Positions 16,020-25,018 of a stretch of DNA of 61,750 nt are shown piece by piece. The DNA comes from Pedobacter petrophilus (lineage in GTDB: Bacteria; Bacteroidota; Bacteroidia; Sphingobacteriales; Sphingobacteriaceae): assembly GCF_009674725.1 (NCBI RefSeq), contig NZ_WKKH01000030.1:1-61750 (forward strand), given 5' to 3'. Both the position numbers and the translations under genes were made by a program. The stretch's first letter is position 1. Each line of letters starts with the position of its first letter. The notes under the pieces are model-generated. The model saw only the letters and a program-made list of their open reading frames with translations, was not told the origin of the DNA and did not search any database.

Positions 16020-18424
16020 ACCAACCCTTTATATATTCTAAACTGAAAAGTCTTGCAATATTACTATTATTTATTGTTTTAATTCAAGCCTGTTCATCCA
16101 CAAAATACATTGCAGATTATCAATCAATTGTTAAGAAGGTTACTATTGATAGCGTTGACGAACGATTTGAAGAGCAGGCATACAATTATGTTCAAAAGGA
16201 TATTAAGCCGCCATCTGCTTTTAGTATCAACGTGCCGTTATATAATTTTTTTAATACTAAAGATGGAAGATATAAAACGAACAACATCAAGCCGTTCGGT
16301 ACTCCACCAGCAATATTAGACAGTACTCTGGTTGAAATTTCCCGAAATCAGATTCAAAAATTTCTGGTTGGTAAAGGTTATTTTAATGCAAAAGTTGCTG
16401 CAAAAATTAAAGTAGAAAATAAAAAAGCAGAGATCAAATTTATCGCCAATCAAGGTAAAGCATCTTATATTGATAAAATATCAGATTCAATTTTTACTGA
16501 AAATGTAAAAAATGTTTATGAAAGCGTTAAACCAACTTTTACACGGCTGCGTAAAGGAATGCAGTACGATGTAGACTCGCTTACGTACGAAAGAGAACAG
16601 ATTTACCGTGTGATGAAAGAAAATGGTTATTTCTATTTTTTAAGACCTTATGTAAATTTCGATGTTATTGAAACTGAAAAGCCAGATAAAGTTAACCTAA
16701 GATTAAACATTACCAATCCACCAGCCGGACCGCATAAGCAATACAACATTGATTATACGCACATGATTATTGCGCCTAGTCCGGATGGTTTCCCGGATTC
16801 GGTAAGAAGCAAACTCAGTAAAGATACTGTGGGGGGAATCATTTTTACCGATTTCTCTAAACGCTATAGAAAAAACCCGATAGTGAGGTACGATTTTCTT
16901 AAAAGGGGAGATATGTTTGATATCAGAAACGAGAATTTAACATTCGACCGTCTTTATGAACTGAATATTTTCAAGAATGTAAAAATTGATTATTACAATA
17001 AGGACAGTACATCAAACAAACTTATTCCGATTATTTTATTAACACCACAGAAGGTGATGAGTAACCGGGTTGAAGGCGAAATTCCTTTTAATGCAGGTAC
17101 AGTAGGCTTTAATTTAAGTAATACCTACACCAACAACAACTTTTTTAGGGGGGCTGAACGATTTGAGTTGCAGATTAAAGGTGGATTACAGTCCAGGATA
17201 GGAAATGGTTCGAAACCTTTTAAGGATATCTATCAACGCGATTTTTCTGTAAGTGCAAGTATCTCGGTGCCGCGACTGATTATCCCATTTTATAACCCGG
17301 AACTTGGTGGAAATGGAATGCCTCATACTACTTTTTCGTCGAGCTATATTTATGCCTTGCAGAAAGATATTTCAGTGAGGAATATTTTTATTAATTCAGT
17401 GACTTACGACTGGTTTGAAACGAAATCTAAGCTTCACTCTTTTACGCCTCTTAACTTTGAGTACCGTTTTGGAAATGTGGAGTCGGGAGTAGATTCTACT
17501 ACATTAAATAATAATATTTACTATGCTGCCTTACTGAATCGGAAAGATTTTACCCTCGGTATGAAATATGTTTATACATTAAATAACGACAAGCTAAATC
17601 AATATCGCACGTTTGTGTACTTGCGGGGCGGAATAGACATTGCCGGTAACCTGCTTCAGGCCATTACAAGTCTTACCGGTGCAGAACGCGATCCATCAAG
17701 AGGGAATACGGCTAAAATTTTAGGTTTACCATTTAACCAATATGTCAGGCCGGAAGTAGATTTGAGGTGGTATAAACATTTAGGGGGAGAAAGACAGTTT
17801 ATTGCCCGTGTAAATGCAGGTGTAGGGTATGCGTATGGTAATGCAGCCAATTATGGAATCCCGTTCGAAAAACTTTTCTTTGCCGGAGGATCAAGCGGAA
17901 TTCGTGCATGGCAGGCGCGAACTTTAGGCCCTGGAAACTACAATCGTGAGGTAATTCCAACACCGGAAGCCCGTAAAGCATTCTTTGGTCTGGATCAGTT
18001 GGGTGAGATGAAAATCGAAACTAACTTTGAATACCGCTGTACACTGGTAAAGAAATTTTTTGGTGCAACATTAAAGGGTGCTGCTTTTGTGGATGCAGGA
18101 AATATCTGGAACCTGAATAACTCCAGCTTTATTTTTAATGTGGATGATGCAACCCGCGAAAAGACGTTATTTAAATTCAGCAAACTCGCACAACAGTTGG
18201 CCATTGGAACCGGCGTTGGCTTTAGGTATGATGTTCAGTATTTTGTATTCAGATTTGATGTGGGTTTGAAGTTGAAAGATCCTCAGTTCTCGGGTTCAGA
18301 TCAATGGGTGATCAGCAAGCTCTTCTCAGGTACCAAAGCATTTAAGGATGATTATAATGCATCGCATGGCCCTGATACCTATCGTTTTGTACAGTATAAT
18401 TTCGGAATTGGAATGCCATTCTAA
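16010..18424 (+). CDS. tamL: BamA/TamA-family outer membrane protein, lipoprotein type (TamL)
   Basis: An 804-aa Omp85-type protein with a lipoprotein signal (LAILLLFIVLIQACSS), POTRA-like domains (about residues 90-330, e.g. GKGYFNAKVAAKIKVE) and a C-terminal 16-strand beta barrel with the conserved GGSSGIRAWQARTLGPG loop. It inserts or moves proteins across the outer membrane, in Bacteroidota as the TamL partner of TamB (not in this window). The frame is bounded by a stop at 15998-16000 and has no ATG before the signal peptide, so a TTG at 16010 is the likely start. This overlaps the divergent trmH start and leaves the promoter inside trmH. Confidence 0.9.
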   Translation: MKAYQPFIYSKLKSLAILLLFIVLIQACSSTKYIADYQSIVKKVTIDSVDERFEEQAYNYVQKDIKPPSAFSINVPLYNFFNTKDGRYKTNNIKPFGTPPAILDSTLVEISRNQIQKFLVGKGYFNAKVAAKIKVENKKAEIKFIANQGKASYIDKISDSIFTENVKNVYESVKPTFTRLRKGMQYDVDSLTYEREQIYRVMKENGYFYFLRPYVNFDVIETEKPDKVNLRLNITNPPAGPHKQYNIDYTHMIIAPSPDGFPDSVRSKLSKDTVGGIIFTDFSKRYRKNPIVRYDFLKRGDMFDIRNENLTFDRLYELNIFKNVKIDYYNKDSTSNKLIPIILLTPQKVMSNRVEGEIPFNAGTVGFNLSNTYTNNNFFRGAERFELQIKGGLQSRIGNGSKPFKDIYQRDFSVSASISVPRLIIPFYNPELGGNGMPHTTFSSSYIYALQKDISVRNIFINSVTYDWFETKSKLHSFTPLNFEYRFGNVESGVDSTTLNNNIYYAALLNRKDFTLGMKYVYTLNNDKLNQYRTFVYLRGGIDIAGNLLQAITSLTGAERDPSRGNTAKILGLPFNQYVRPEVDLRWYKHLGGERQFIARVNAGVGYAYGNAANYGIPFEKLFFAGGSSGIRAWQARTLGPGNYNREVIPTPEARKAFFGLDQLGEMKIETNFEYRCTLVKKFFGATLKGAAFVDAGNIWNLNNSSFIFNVDDATREKTLFKFSKLAQQLAIGTGVGFRYDVQYFVFRFDVGLKLKDPQFSGSDQWVISKLFSGTKAFKDDYNASHGPDTYRFVQYNFGIGMPF

Positions 18425-18429
18425 GCATA

Positions 18430-19008
18430 TTAACTATTAAAAAGATCTCTTTTAGACGGATTTTCCTGGGGGTTTCGAAATTGAAATTCCTTATACGGTT
18501 GCCACTTTTTATCAATGTGTTTATAAACAGAAAACCCCGAAACGGTAAAGGCTCTTTTGAATTTTCTATCCTTAAAAGCCTTAATAATTGATTCGAATAC
18601 AGGCGGTTTCACATCTTTGAAAGCTAAAGTTAAATGAGGGGTAAATTTAAAATTATCCCTTTGCGAATCAAGTTTCAACGGATTTAAGGCTTTCTTAATT
18701 TCCGATTGAAGACTCATAATACCCCGATTCTGTTCTACATTCAGGTAGAAAGTATGTGGAGGAAAAGCATTGAAATGGGAGAGCACCTGTGTAAAAGCAT
18801 CTGAAAAGACTGCAGTTGATAAGGCACTAAAAAACCGTTTCTCGGTAGCTCCCGAAGTAATTTTAAGGGGAGCTATAAGCGTAATGTGTGCAGGTCTTTT
18901 TAAGGATTCGTAAACTTTAAACTCATCGGCAATGTAGTTTCTGATTTTATCAACATCCTCAACAATCGAAGCAGGCGGAATGAGGCAGATTAGGAAGAGG
19001 TTTTCCAT
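18430..19008 (-). CDS. 2'-5' RNA ligase / cyclic phosphodiesterase superfamily protein
   Basis: A 192-aa protein of the 2H phosphoesterase superfamily with both catalytic motifs: HITLIAP (first HxT) and HLTLAF (second HxT). Members act on 2',3'- or 2'-5' phosphodiesters in RNA. The start is ATG 19008 (MENLFLICLIPP), not the TTG three codons earlier. It is convergent with tamL, with only 5 bp between the stops. The physiological substrate is unknown. Confidence 0.88.
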   Translation of the reverse strand: MENLFLICLIPPASIVEDVDKIRNYIADEFKVYESLKRPAHITLIAPLKITSGATEKRFFSALSTAVFSDAFTQVLSHFNAFPPHTFYLNVEQNRGIMSLQSEIKKALNPLKLDSQRDNFKFTPHLTLAFKDVKPPVFESIIKAFKDRKFKRAFTVSGFSVYKHIDKKWQPYKEFQFRNPQENPSKRDLFNS

Positions 19009-19300
19009 AAATGACAATTTAAATTAATCAGGCAAATTTATAATTTATCAACGGTTGCAAAGTTTCGCATTCATTTATCAGATCCAAATCTTCATGATTT
19101 GTTTTTCATAAATATCAGTCTGAACGGATCTGATTGTTTACTCCTTCAATAAACTAAACGATAGCGGAAAGATAGATGATAGCGCACATAAAATATATAC
19201 TTCCTTTTCAAACATCTTTTGCTTTATGTTGTTTAAATTATTCTTAAACCTATAAGTTTTAAGCGCTAATTAATCAAACATCTAAAAAAACCCTTAAAAA

Positions 19301-20251
19301 ATGAAGTTTCCAATTAAATTATTAGCTATAGCTGTAGCAATCTCATTTACAGCCTGCAAAGGCGGCGATAAAAAAGAAACCGCCGCTAAGACCGAGTATG
19401 CTGCTGCCGGTAATGATGATGCCAATCAAATTGTAGAATATAATAATGTTTTGGTTAGTTTAACTGATCAGAACAATGCTTACCTGAAAAGGGTGGGCGA
19501 GAATTTACAGAAGTTAGCTAAGGGATTAGCAAATCCAAATGACCGATTTGCATTTATCGGAATCGTTTCACCTTTCTCTTCGTCGGGTTTCAGCCATTCG
19601 GAACTTAAACCTGAAACGCCGCCATCATCACTAAGCAACGCAGACCAGAAGTATTTCAAAGAGAATGTAGCCGGTTTGAACGAAACGCTTGCAAAAATTA
19701 AGGATACGTATAAAGCTTTGGATGATTATATCAAAGCTGAAGATTGGAAGGATGATAAAAGTGCTAAAGGAAATAAATTAATAGATTCTATTTATTCGAT
19801 GAATAAAACGTACTATAAATATGACGAAAATCTTTTAGCAAGGCTGGAAGTGATTGGTGATGATGCAGAGCGGGTTATTTTGAAAACTCATCCGTTAAAA
19901 GAATATATTTTTGCCATGAAGGACGATAGAAAAGCAGTAGGAGAATTTAATAAATTGCTTATCGAAACGAAAGATTTTAAAGCAAATGAGGCAAAAATAA
20001 AGTCAGCTTACGAAACCCTTGCCGCACAAAACACTAAGCATATAGAAATGTCAGCGCCTGATGCAACAAAATTTCCAAGTAAAGACGGTGCATTTAAAAC
20101 CTTCAACGATAGTTTTAAAGATTACCTGATTGAGGCTAAAAAAGCCATCAGAGATGCGTCTGTAGATGGCAAATTAACCCAGGGTCATGCGGAAGATTTG
20201 ATTGGAAAGTACGAGTATATGCGTACTACCTATAACTATTTCGTAGATTAA
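19301..20251 (+). CDS. DUF3829/YiiG-family lipoprotein
   Basis: A 316-aa protein with a lipoprotein signal (LLAIAVAISFTACKGG). The all-helical body with IVEYNNVLVSLTDQNNAYLKR matches the DUF3829 (YiiG-like) family, whose function is not established. It is a single gene with free space on both sides. I see no catalytic motif. Confidence 0.75.
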   Translation: MKFPIKLLAIAVAISFTACKGGDKKETAAKTEYAAAGNDDANQIVEYNNVLVSLTDQNNAYLKRVGENLQKLAKGLANPNDRFAFIGIVSPFSSSGFSHSELKPETPPSSLSNADQKYFKENVAGLNETLAKIKDTYKALDDYIKAEDWKDDKSAKGNKLIDSIYSMNKTYYKYDENLLARLEVIGDDAERVILKTHPLKEYIFAMKDDRKAVGEFNKLLIETKDFKANEAKIKSAYETLAAQNTKHIEMSAPDATKFPSKDGAFKTFNDSFKDYLIEAKKAIRDASVDGKLTQGHAEDLIGKYEYMRTTYNYFVD

Positions 20252-20450
20252 TAACCAGTTAACTTAGTTTAGTGATTGAATGCTTAAGTTAATCTATTGA
20301 ATTAATCCGACTCCAATAATCTTCATAAAAGAAGGTGATATTGATGCCGCCTGCAAAGGCAGTTTCCCTAAAATAAATTAATGTTTATCCCGGTGTCAGA
20401 TAGAAAAACGTAGAAATAGCTGGCTGCCTAAATTCTTAAAAGTAATAAAC

Positions 20451-20481
20451 AAAAAAAACCGATGGTGAAAGCCATCGGTTT
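20451..20481 (-). terminator. Terminator of the grpE-dnaJ genes
   Basis: AAACCGATGG/CCATCGGTTT hairpin with a 6-nt loop, followed on the minus strand by a T tract, 20 bp after the dnaJ stop. Confidence 0.88.
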
Positions 20482-20500
20482 AATTATATATCGAAATTAA

Positions 20501-21670
20501 TTACTCAAAATATTCTTTCATTCTTTCGAAGAAACTTTTGTCATTTTTACCCGGTTGCGGTTTAAAGTTTGGAGATTCACGCAATTTCTCTAACAGCGTA
20601 CGTTCCTCACTACTTAATGCTTTCGGTGTCCAGATGTTAATGTGGATGATCTCATCACCTCTTTGGTAAGAATTTACTTCTGGTAAACCTTTTCCTTTAA
20701 GGCGCAATAGTTTTCCGCTTTGTGTACCCGGCTCGATTTTAATTTTCGCCTTACCATCTATAGTGGGTACTTCAAGACTAATGCCTAATGCAGCATCAGC
20801 AAAACTTAAATGCAGATCGTAAACGATATTGTTTCCTTCGCGTTTTAAAGCTTCATGTGGCGTTTCTTCTACCAGGATAATTAAATCGCCTGGGATGCCT
20901 CCATTTGGTGCTGCATTCCCTTTTCCACTCATGCTTAACTGCATGCCTTCACTTACGCCTGCAGGAATATTAATGGTGATGGTTTCTTCGCCACGTACCA
21001 CGCCATCTCCATGGCAAACTGTACATTTAGAAGTAATTTGCTGACCGCTGCCGTTACAAGTAGGGCAGGTAGATGCAGTTTGCATCTGGCCTAAAATGGT
21101 ATTGGTAACGCGTCTTACCTGTCCGCTGCCACCACAAGTACCACAAGTGCTTACCGATGATTTATCTTTCGCTCCGGAACCATCGCAGGTTTTACAAACG
21201 ATTAACTTATTAACCTTAATTTTTTTCTCTGCACCGTGAGCAATTTCTTCAAGGGTTAGCTTTACTTTAATACGCAAATTGGTGCCTTTAGCTACTCTGC
21301 GGCCGCCACGTTGCTGGCCACCACCGCCTCCGCCACCAAAAAAGCTTTCGAAAGGATTATGTCCACCAAAAATATCTCCAAAGTTACTGAAGATATCATC
21401 CATGTTCATATTACCGCCACCGCCATAACCACCAGATGCGCTACTGCCAACACCAGCATGACCAAACTGATCATAACGTTGTTTCTTTTCGGCATTACTT
21501 AACACTTCATAAGCTTCCGCAGCTTCCTTAAAGTTGTCTTCTGCAGCTTTATCGCCAGGGTTTTTATCCGGATGATATTTAATCGCCATCTTGCGATAGG
21601 CTTTCTTGATCTCATCGGCTGCGGCACTCTTGCTAACGCCTAGTACGTCGTAATAATCTCTTTTACTCAT
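20501..21670 (-). CDS. dnaJ: Molecular chaperone DnaJ
   Basis: A full-length (389 aa) type I Hsp40: J domain with KYHPDKN, a Gly-rich linker (GGGNMNMDDIFSNFGDIFGG...GGGGGGGQQRGGRR), four CxxCxGxG zinc repeats (CKTCDGSG, CGTCGGSG, CPTCNGSG, CTVCHGDG) and the C-terminal substrate-binding domain. It hands unfolded proteins to DnaK and stimulates its ATPase. It follows grpE by 95 bp; dnaK is not in the window. Confidence 0.97.
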   Translation of the reverse strand: MSKRDYYDVLGVSKSAAADEIKKAYRKMAIKYHPDKNPGDKAAEDNFKEAAEAYEVLSNAEKKQRYDQFGHAGVGSSASGGYGGGGNMNMDDIFSNFGDIFGGHNPFESFFGGGGGGGQQRGGRRVAKGTNLRIKVKLTLEEIAHGAEKKIKVNKLIVCKTCDGSGAKDKSSVSTCGTCGGSGQVRRVTNTILGQMQTASTCPTCNGSGQQITSKCTVCHGDGVVRGEETITINIPAGVSEGMQLSMSGKGNAAPNGGIPGDLIILVEETPHEALKREGNNIVYDLHLSFADAALGISLEVPTIDGKAKIKIEPGTQSGKLLRLKGKGLPEVNSYQRGDEIIHINIWTPKALSSEERTLLEKLRESPNFKPQPGKNDKSFFERMKEYFE

Positions 21671-21765
21671 CTTTATTTTAAAATGATTGAATTTTAAAGG
21701 ATTGAATCAGAGAATGTATAAGCCATTCCATCACTCACTCATTCTGGCATCCAATAATTATGTTT

Positions 21766-22347
21766 TTATGCTCCAACTACAACTTTAGCAAAGCGGATTA
21801 CATTATCGTTAAGGGTATAGCCTTTTTCCACTTCATCAATTACTTTTCCTTTTAAATCCTCTGTAGGTGCAGGGATGTTGGTAATTGCCTCATGGTAATC
21901 TGTGTTAAATGGTTCATTGATGCTTTCTACATCCTTTAAACCTTTCTGTGCAAGTGTGTTTTTTAATTTGGTGCTCACCAGAAGAATTCCTTCTTTAACA
22001 GGGGCTACTTCAACTGCAGTTTCCATTGCTTTTAAGGCACGGTCAAAATCATCCAATACTGGCAATAAAGATACAATTACATCTTTACCAGCAGTTTGCA
22101 ATAACTCTACACGCTCTTTTTGCGTACGGCGTTTGTAATTATCAAACTCTGCGTATAAGCGTAAATATTTATCATTGAGCTGTTGAACTTCAGCTTGTAA
22201 TTTTTCTTCTGCGGATAATTCCGGCGCTTGTTCTGTCTCATTGACAGTAGCATCAGCATTCTCTACATTTTCAGCAGCATTTTCTGATGTATTTTCAGGA
22301 TTCATTATATTTTCTTCTTTGTCGTTGTTTTTCTTCTTATTAAACAT
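21766..22347 (-). CDS. grpE: Nucleotide exchange factor GrpE
   Basis: A 193-aa DnaK nucleotide-exchange factor. A low-complexity acidic N-terminus (ENTSENAAENVENADATVNE) is followed by the long dimerising helix with RLYAEFDNYKRRTQKER and the beta-domain end DEVEKGYTLNDNVIRFAKVVV. The start is set at ATG 22347 (MFNKKKNNDKEEN), because the 11 codons upstream are not family-like. Upstream partner of dnaJ on the same strand, so probably one heat-shock transcript. Confidence 0.95.
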   Translation of the reverse strand: MFNKKKNNDKEENIMNPENTSENAAENVENADATVNETEQAPELSAEEKLQAEVQQLNDKYLRLYAEFDNYKRRTQKERVELLQTAGKDVIVSLLPVLDDFDRALKAMETAVEVAPVKEGILLVSTKLKNTLAQKGLKDVESINEPFNTDYHEAITNIPAPTEDLKGKVIDEVEKGYTLNDNVIRFAKVVVGA

Positions 22348-22532
22348 AATACTAGGCTGAATTTTTTCTGTTAACGTCAACTATTTTGCCATTAACGTAA
22401 ATCAGCCAAGCTGTCAGATTTATTTGTAGTTATCTGAACAGATTGGCTGATCGACTGACATTTAATTGGTGATCGGAGGATAACTATTTACAATTCCGCA
22501 CTGCGGTCATCGTAAATATTATGTTTACATCA

Positions 22533-23216
22533 CTATGCTATTTGGGCACCTTCTAATATTACTCCGTTTTCACATTTTATAATGCGGGACGGAAAAGTGC
22601 GGATGATGTGGTAATCGTGAGTGGCCATTAAAACCGCGGTTCCGGCCTGGCTAATCTGCTTCAACAGCGTTACAATTTCTTCTGATGTTTCGGGGTCTAA
22701 ATTTCCCGTTGGTTCATCCGCAAGGATAATTTCCGGATCATTTAATAAAGCCCTGGCAATTACAATTCTTTGTTGTTCTCCACCAGAGATCTCATGAGGC
22801 ATTTTTCTGATTTTAGAGCGTAAACCAACTTTATCCAGCACATCTTTAATGCGCTCGCTAATTAGTTTTTGGTCATTCCAGCCTGTTGCCCGTAATACAA
22901 ACTCCAGGTTCTTCTCAATGGTACGGTCAGTAAGTAGTTGGAAATCCTGAAAAACTACCCCCAACTTACGCCGTAAAAAAGGCACCTGGCTTTCCTTTAA
23001 ATTTTTTAAATTAAAACCAGCGATGTTTCCTTCACCGTTTCCAATGTGTAAATCGCCATATAAGATCTTTAGTAAGCTGCTTTTACCCGAACCAGTCTGA
23101 CCAATTAAAAAGATAAACTCATCCTTTTCGATATGTAAATTTACGTTTGAAAGTACTAAGTGTTTCTGTTGAAAAACATCAACATTGCTTAAGTGAATTA
23201 CTGCGTTTCCTGCCAT
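22533..23216 (-). CDS. ftsE: Cell division ATP-binding protein FtsE
   Basis: A 227-aa ABC ATPase with Walker A GQTGSGKSS, Q-loop VVFQDFQLL, signature ISGGEQQR, Walker B IILADEP and switch His in MATHDYHI. Length and sequence fit FtsE, which with FtsX controls peptidoglycan hydrolysis at division. FtsX is not adjacent here. The gene begins 1 bp after the stop of the small gene at 23218-23421, so they are likely translated together. Confidence 0.88.
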   Translation of the reverse strand: MAGNAVIHLSNVDVFQQKHLVLSNVNLHIEKDEFIFLIGQTGSGKSSLLKILYGDLHIGNGEGNIAGFNLKNLKESQVPFLRRKLGVVFQDFQLLTDRTIEKNLEFVLRATGWNDQKLISERIKDVLDKVGLRSKIRKMPHEISGGEQQRIVIARALLNDPEIILADEPTGNLDPETSEEIVTLLKQISQAGTAVLMATHDYHIIRTFPSRIIKCENGVILEGAQIA

Positions 23217-23217
23217 T

Positions 23218-23421
23218 CTATATTTCTAATTTAGCAATTTGCCCGAAAGGCAAGTTTTTAATCATTTCCATAATGTAATCTTGTTTTTCTGCCAGACCTA
23301 ATTTTTCTAAGGATTTATCTGGTCTGTCTACCCGAAAATAAGCCAGGAGCGTAAATTTTTCATCTCTCAACTGCACATAATCAGGAATTTTGGCGATGCC
23401 TTTAACTTTTACGATATACAT
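23218..23421 (-). CDS. Conserved hypothetical protein (67 aa) directly before ftsE
   Basis: A short alpha/beta protein: MYIVKVKGIAKIPDYVQLRD, then TLLAYFRVD and PFGQIAKLEI. I do not know its function. Start chosen at ATG 23421 over a TTG three codons earlier. Spacing of 1 bp to ftsE indicates translational coupling; a helper role for FtsE is only a guess from position. Confidence 0.75.
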   Translation of the reverse strand: MYIVKVKGIAKIPDYVQLRDEKFTLLAYFRVDRPDKSLEKLGLAEKQDYIMEMIKNLPFGQIAKLEI

Positions 23422-23516
23422 TGTGTCCAAAAATAGCTATTTAAGCTGAAAGCTGAAAGGCAAAAGACGAATAGGCTATGCTGCTTGCTTAGCTGATTCA
23501 AACCATCCAAAAATTG

Positions 23517-24533
23517 TTATGAAAGGGAATTTAAAAATTCGATGGTATTTACATTATCTGCGTAATCCCAAAGTTTTGGGTGCTGACTTTCGCCAAAATT
23601 AAAGGTTTGAACACTTAGCTGTGTTTTGGTGATGATACACTGAATCTGCCCGGCACTGGCTTTCAACTGATCTTCAACTTTTGATAGCTCTTCATACTCC
23701 TGGTAAAATAATACCGCCAGGGGAGAGGTTAAATGCTCATCTTCCTTGAGTAATAAAAACCCGTTATCGAAGTGTTTAGCTGCATTTACCAGGTAAATAG
23801 ATTTGTTATAATCGTAATTATTCTGATATTTAAAATGGTTAATGATATCGCTGTAACCTTCAATGCCTTCATAAAAGTTAGCGATATCATATCCTTTAGG
23901 ATAAAAAATCTTTGAAACGTTTCTGCAGCCTAAACCGAAATAATCAAAAATATCGGCGCCTAGGTTTTTTATTTCTTCAGGAGTTTCAGTACCATCTAAA
24001 ACGGCTACACTGTTTCTGTTTTTTCTGATGATGTTGGGCACCTTGCCGAAATAGTAATCGAAATACCTCGAAGAATTATTACTTCCGGTGGCAATTACCG
24101 CATCAAAATCTTTCAGCCTTTCTACATATTCTATTCTATTTTCAAATGCCGGCTCAATATTAATCAGCGCTGCAATAATAATTTTAATCAGCTGATCATC
24201 AGATGAAGATAATTTAATTAAGGCAATATTTCCGGTTGCCAATACGCATAAAACATCGTGGAAACCAACCATCGGGATATTTCCTGCGAGGATAAGGCCC
24301 ACTTTTTTTGGTGATGAAGTGAAACTGGCTGTTTTAAACCATTGTGCTAGATCTGCATCGTTGAGCATCTCAGAAAATGATAAAATTGATCGTTCAATAT
24401 TCTCTAATGTGAACCATGCATTACTGTTTTGTACCTGGTAAATCTGATCTTCCAAAACGTCAGTAGGATGAGCGAGCTTTTTGCCGAGTGCTTTAAATGC
24501 AATTATTGCTTTTTCCTGAGTTAACGCTGACAT
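23517..24533 (-). CDS. Acyl-CoA reductase (LuxC-like)
   Basis: A 338-aa protein of the LuxC/acyl-CoA reductase family, related to aldehyde dehydrogenases: nucleotide-binding region VGLILAGNIPMVGFHDVLCVL, ATGSNNSSRYFDYYFG, and the catalytic-Cys segment YFGLGCRNVSKIFYPKG. No other lux gene is present, so bioluminescence is not implied. It is divergent from a 4Fe-4S ferredoxin, and the two genes may share an intergenic promoter region. Reduction of an acyl-CoA is family-based inference. Confidence 0.85.
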   Translation of the reverse strand: MSALTQEKAIIAFKALGKKLAHPTDVLEDQIYQVQNSNAWFTLENIERSILSFSEMLNDADLAQWFKTASFTSSPKKVGLILAGNIPMVGFHDVLCVLATGNIALIKLSSSDDQLIKIIIAALINIEPAFENRIEYVERLKDFDAVIATGSNNSSRYFDYYFGKVPNIIRKNRNSVAVLDGTETPEEIKNLGADIFDYFGLGCRNVSKIFYPKGYDIANFYEGIEGYSDIINHFKYQNNYDYNKSIYLVNAAKHFDNGFLLLKEDEHLTSPLAVLFYQEYEELSKVEDQLKASAGQIQCIITKTQLSVQTFNFGESQHPKLWDYADNVNTIEFLNSLS

Positions 24534-24563
24534 ATTTAGAATTATTATTAATTGATTAAATCT

Positions 24564-24571
24564 TATATTTG
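24564..24571 (+). promoter_or_regulatory. -7 box of the ferredoxin promoter
   Basis: TATATTTG, a full match to TAnnTTTG, 41 bp before the ferredoxin start codon. A clear -33 TTTG at the usual distance is not seen. Confidence 0.5.
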
Positions 24572-24612
24572 CAAGCGCAAAGGTAACTTAAGCAAAAGAA
24601 TTAGACGAAGAC

Positions 24613-24963
24613 ATGGCGATTAAAATAACAGATGAGTGTATAAATTGTGGGGCTTGTGAACCGGAATGCCCTAATAACGCAATTTACGATGCCGGTACTG
24701 CATGGCGTTTTTCTGACGGTACAAACCTGGAAGGCATCATTGATTTCGGTAATCAACAAATTGAAGCTGACGCTACTCAAGAGGCAGTTTCTGATGAGGT
24801 ATATTACATTGTATCGGATAAATGTACAGAGTGTAAAGGATTTCATGATGAGCCTCAGTGTGCTGCTGTTTGCCCGGTAGATTGTTGTGTAGATGATGAA
24901 GATATCCGTGAAACAGAAGAAGAATTATTGGCTAAAAAAACCTGGTTGCACCAGGAAGGATAG
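24613..24963 (+). CDS. 4Fe-4S dicluster ferredoxin
   Basis: A 116-aa ferredoxin with two cluster motifs: CINCGACEPECP near the start and CTECKGFHDEPQCAAVCPVDCC further on. The second motif is spread out as in the YfhL/FdxA-like type. It carries low-potential electrons in the cytoplasm. The C-terminus is acidic (DDEDIRETEEELL). A terminator follows within 25 bp, so it forms a single-gene unit divergent from the acyl-CoA reductase. Confidence 0.93.
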   Translation: MAIKITDECINCGACEPECPNNAIYDAGTAWRFSDGTNLEGIIDFGNQQIEADATQEAVSDEVYYIVSDKCTECKGFHDEPQCAAVCPVDCCVDDEDIRETEEELLAKKTWLHQEG

Positions 24964-24984
24964 TCTTAAAAATATTTAATTAAG

Positions 24985-25013
24985 AAATCCCGATTTGATC
25001 GGGATTTTTTTTT
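24985..25013 (+). terminator. Terminator of the ferredoxin gene
   Basis: AATCCCGAT-TTG-ATCGGGATT hairpin followed by nine or more T. Its end is only 6 bp from the stop of the convergent beta-lactamase-like gene. Confidence 0.9.
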
Positions 25014-25018
25014 CGCTA

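Noticed and set aside
22533..23216. FtsEX operon
   Set aside because: No permease gene (ftsX) lies next to ftsE; the neighbour is a 67-aa soluble protein.
23517..24533. Bioluminescence (lux) genes
   Set aside because: Only a LuxC-like reductase is present; luxA, luxB, luxD and luxE are absent.
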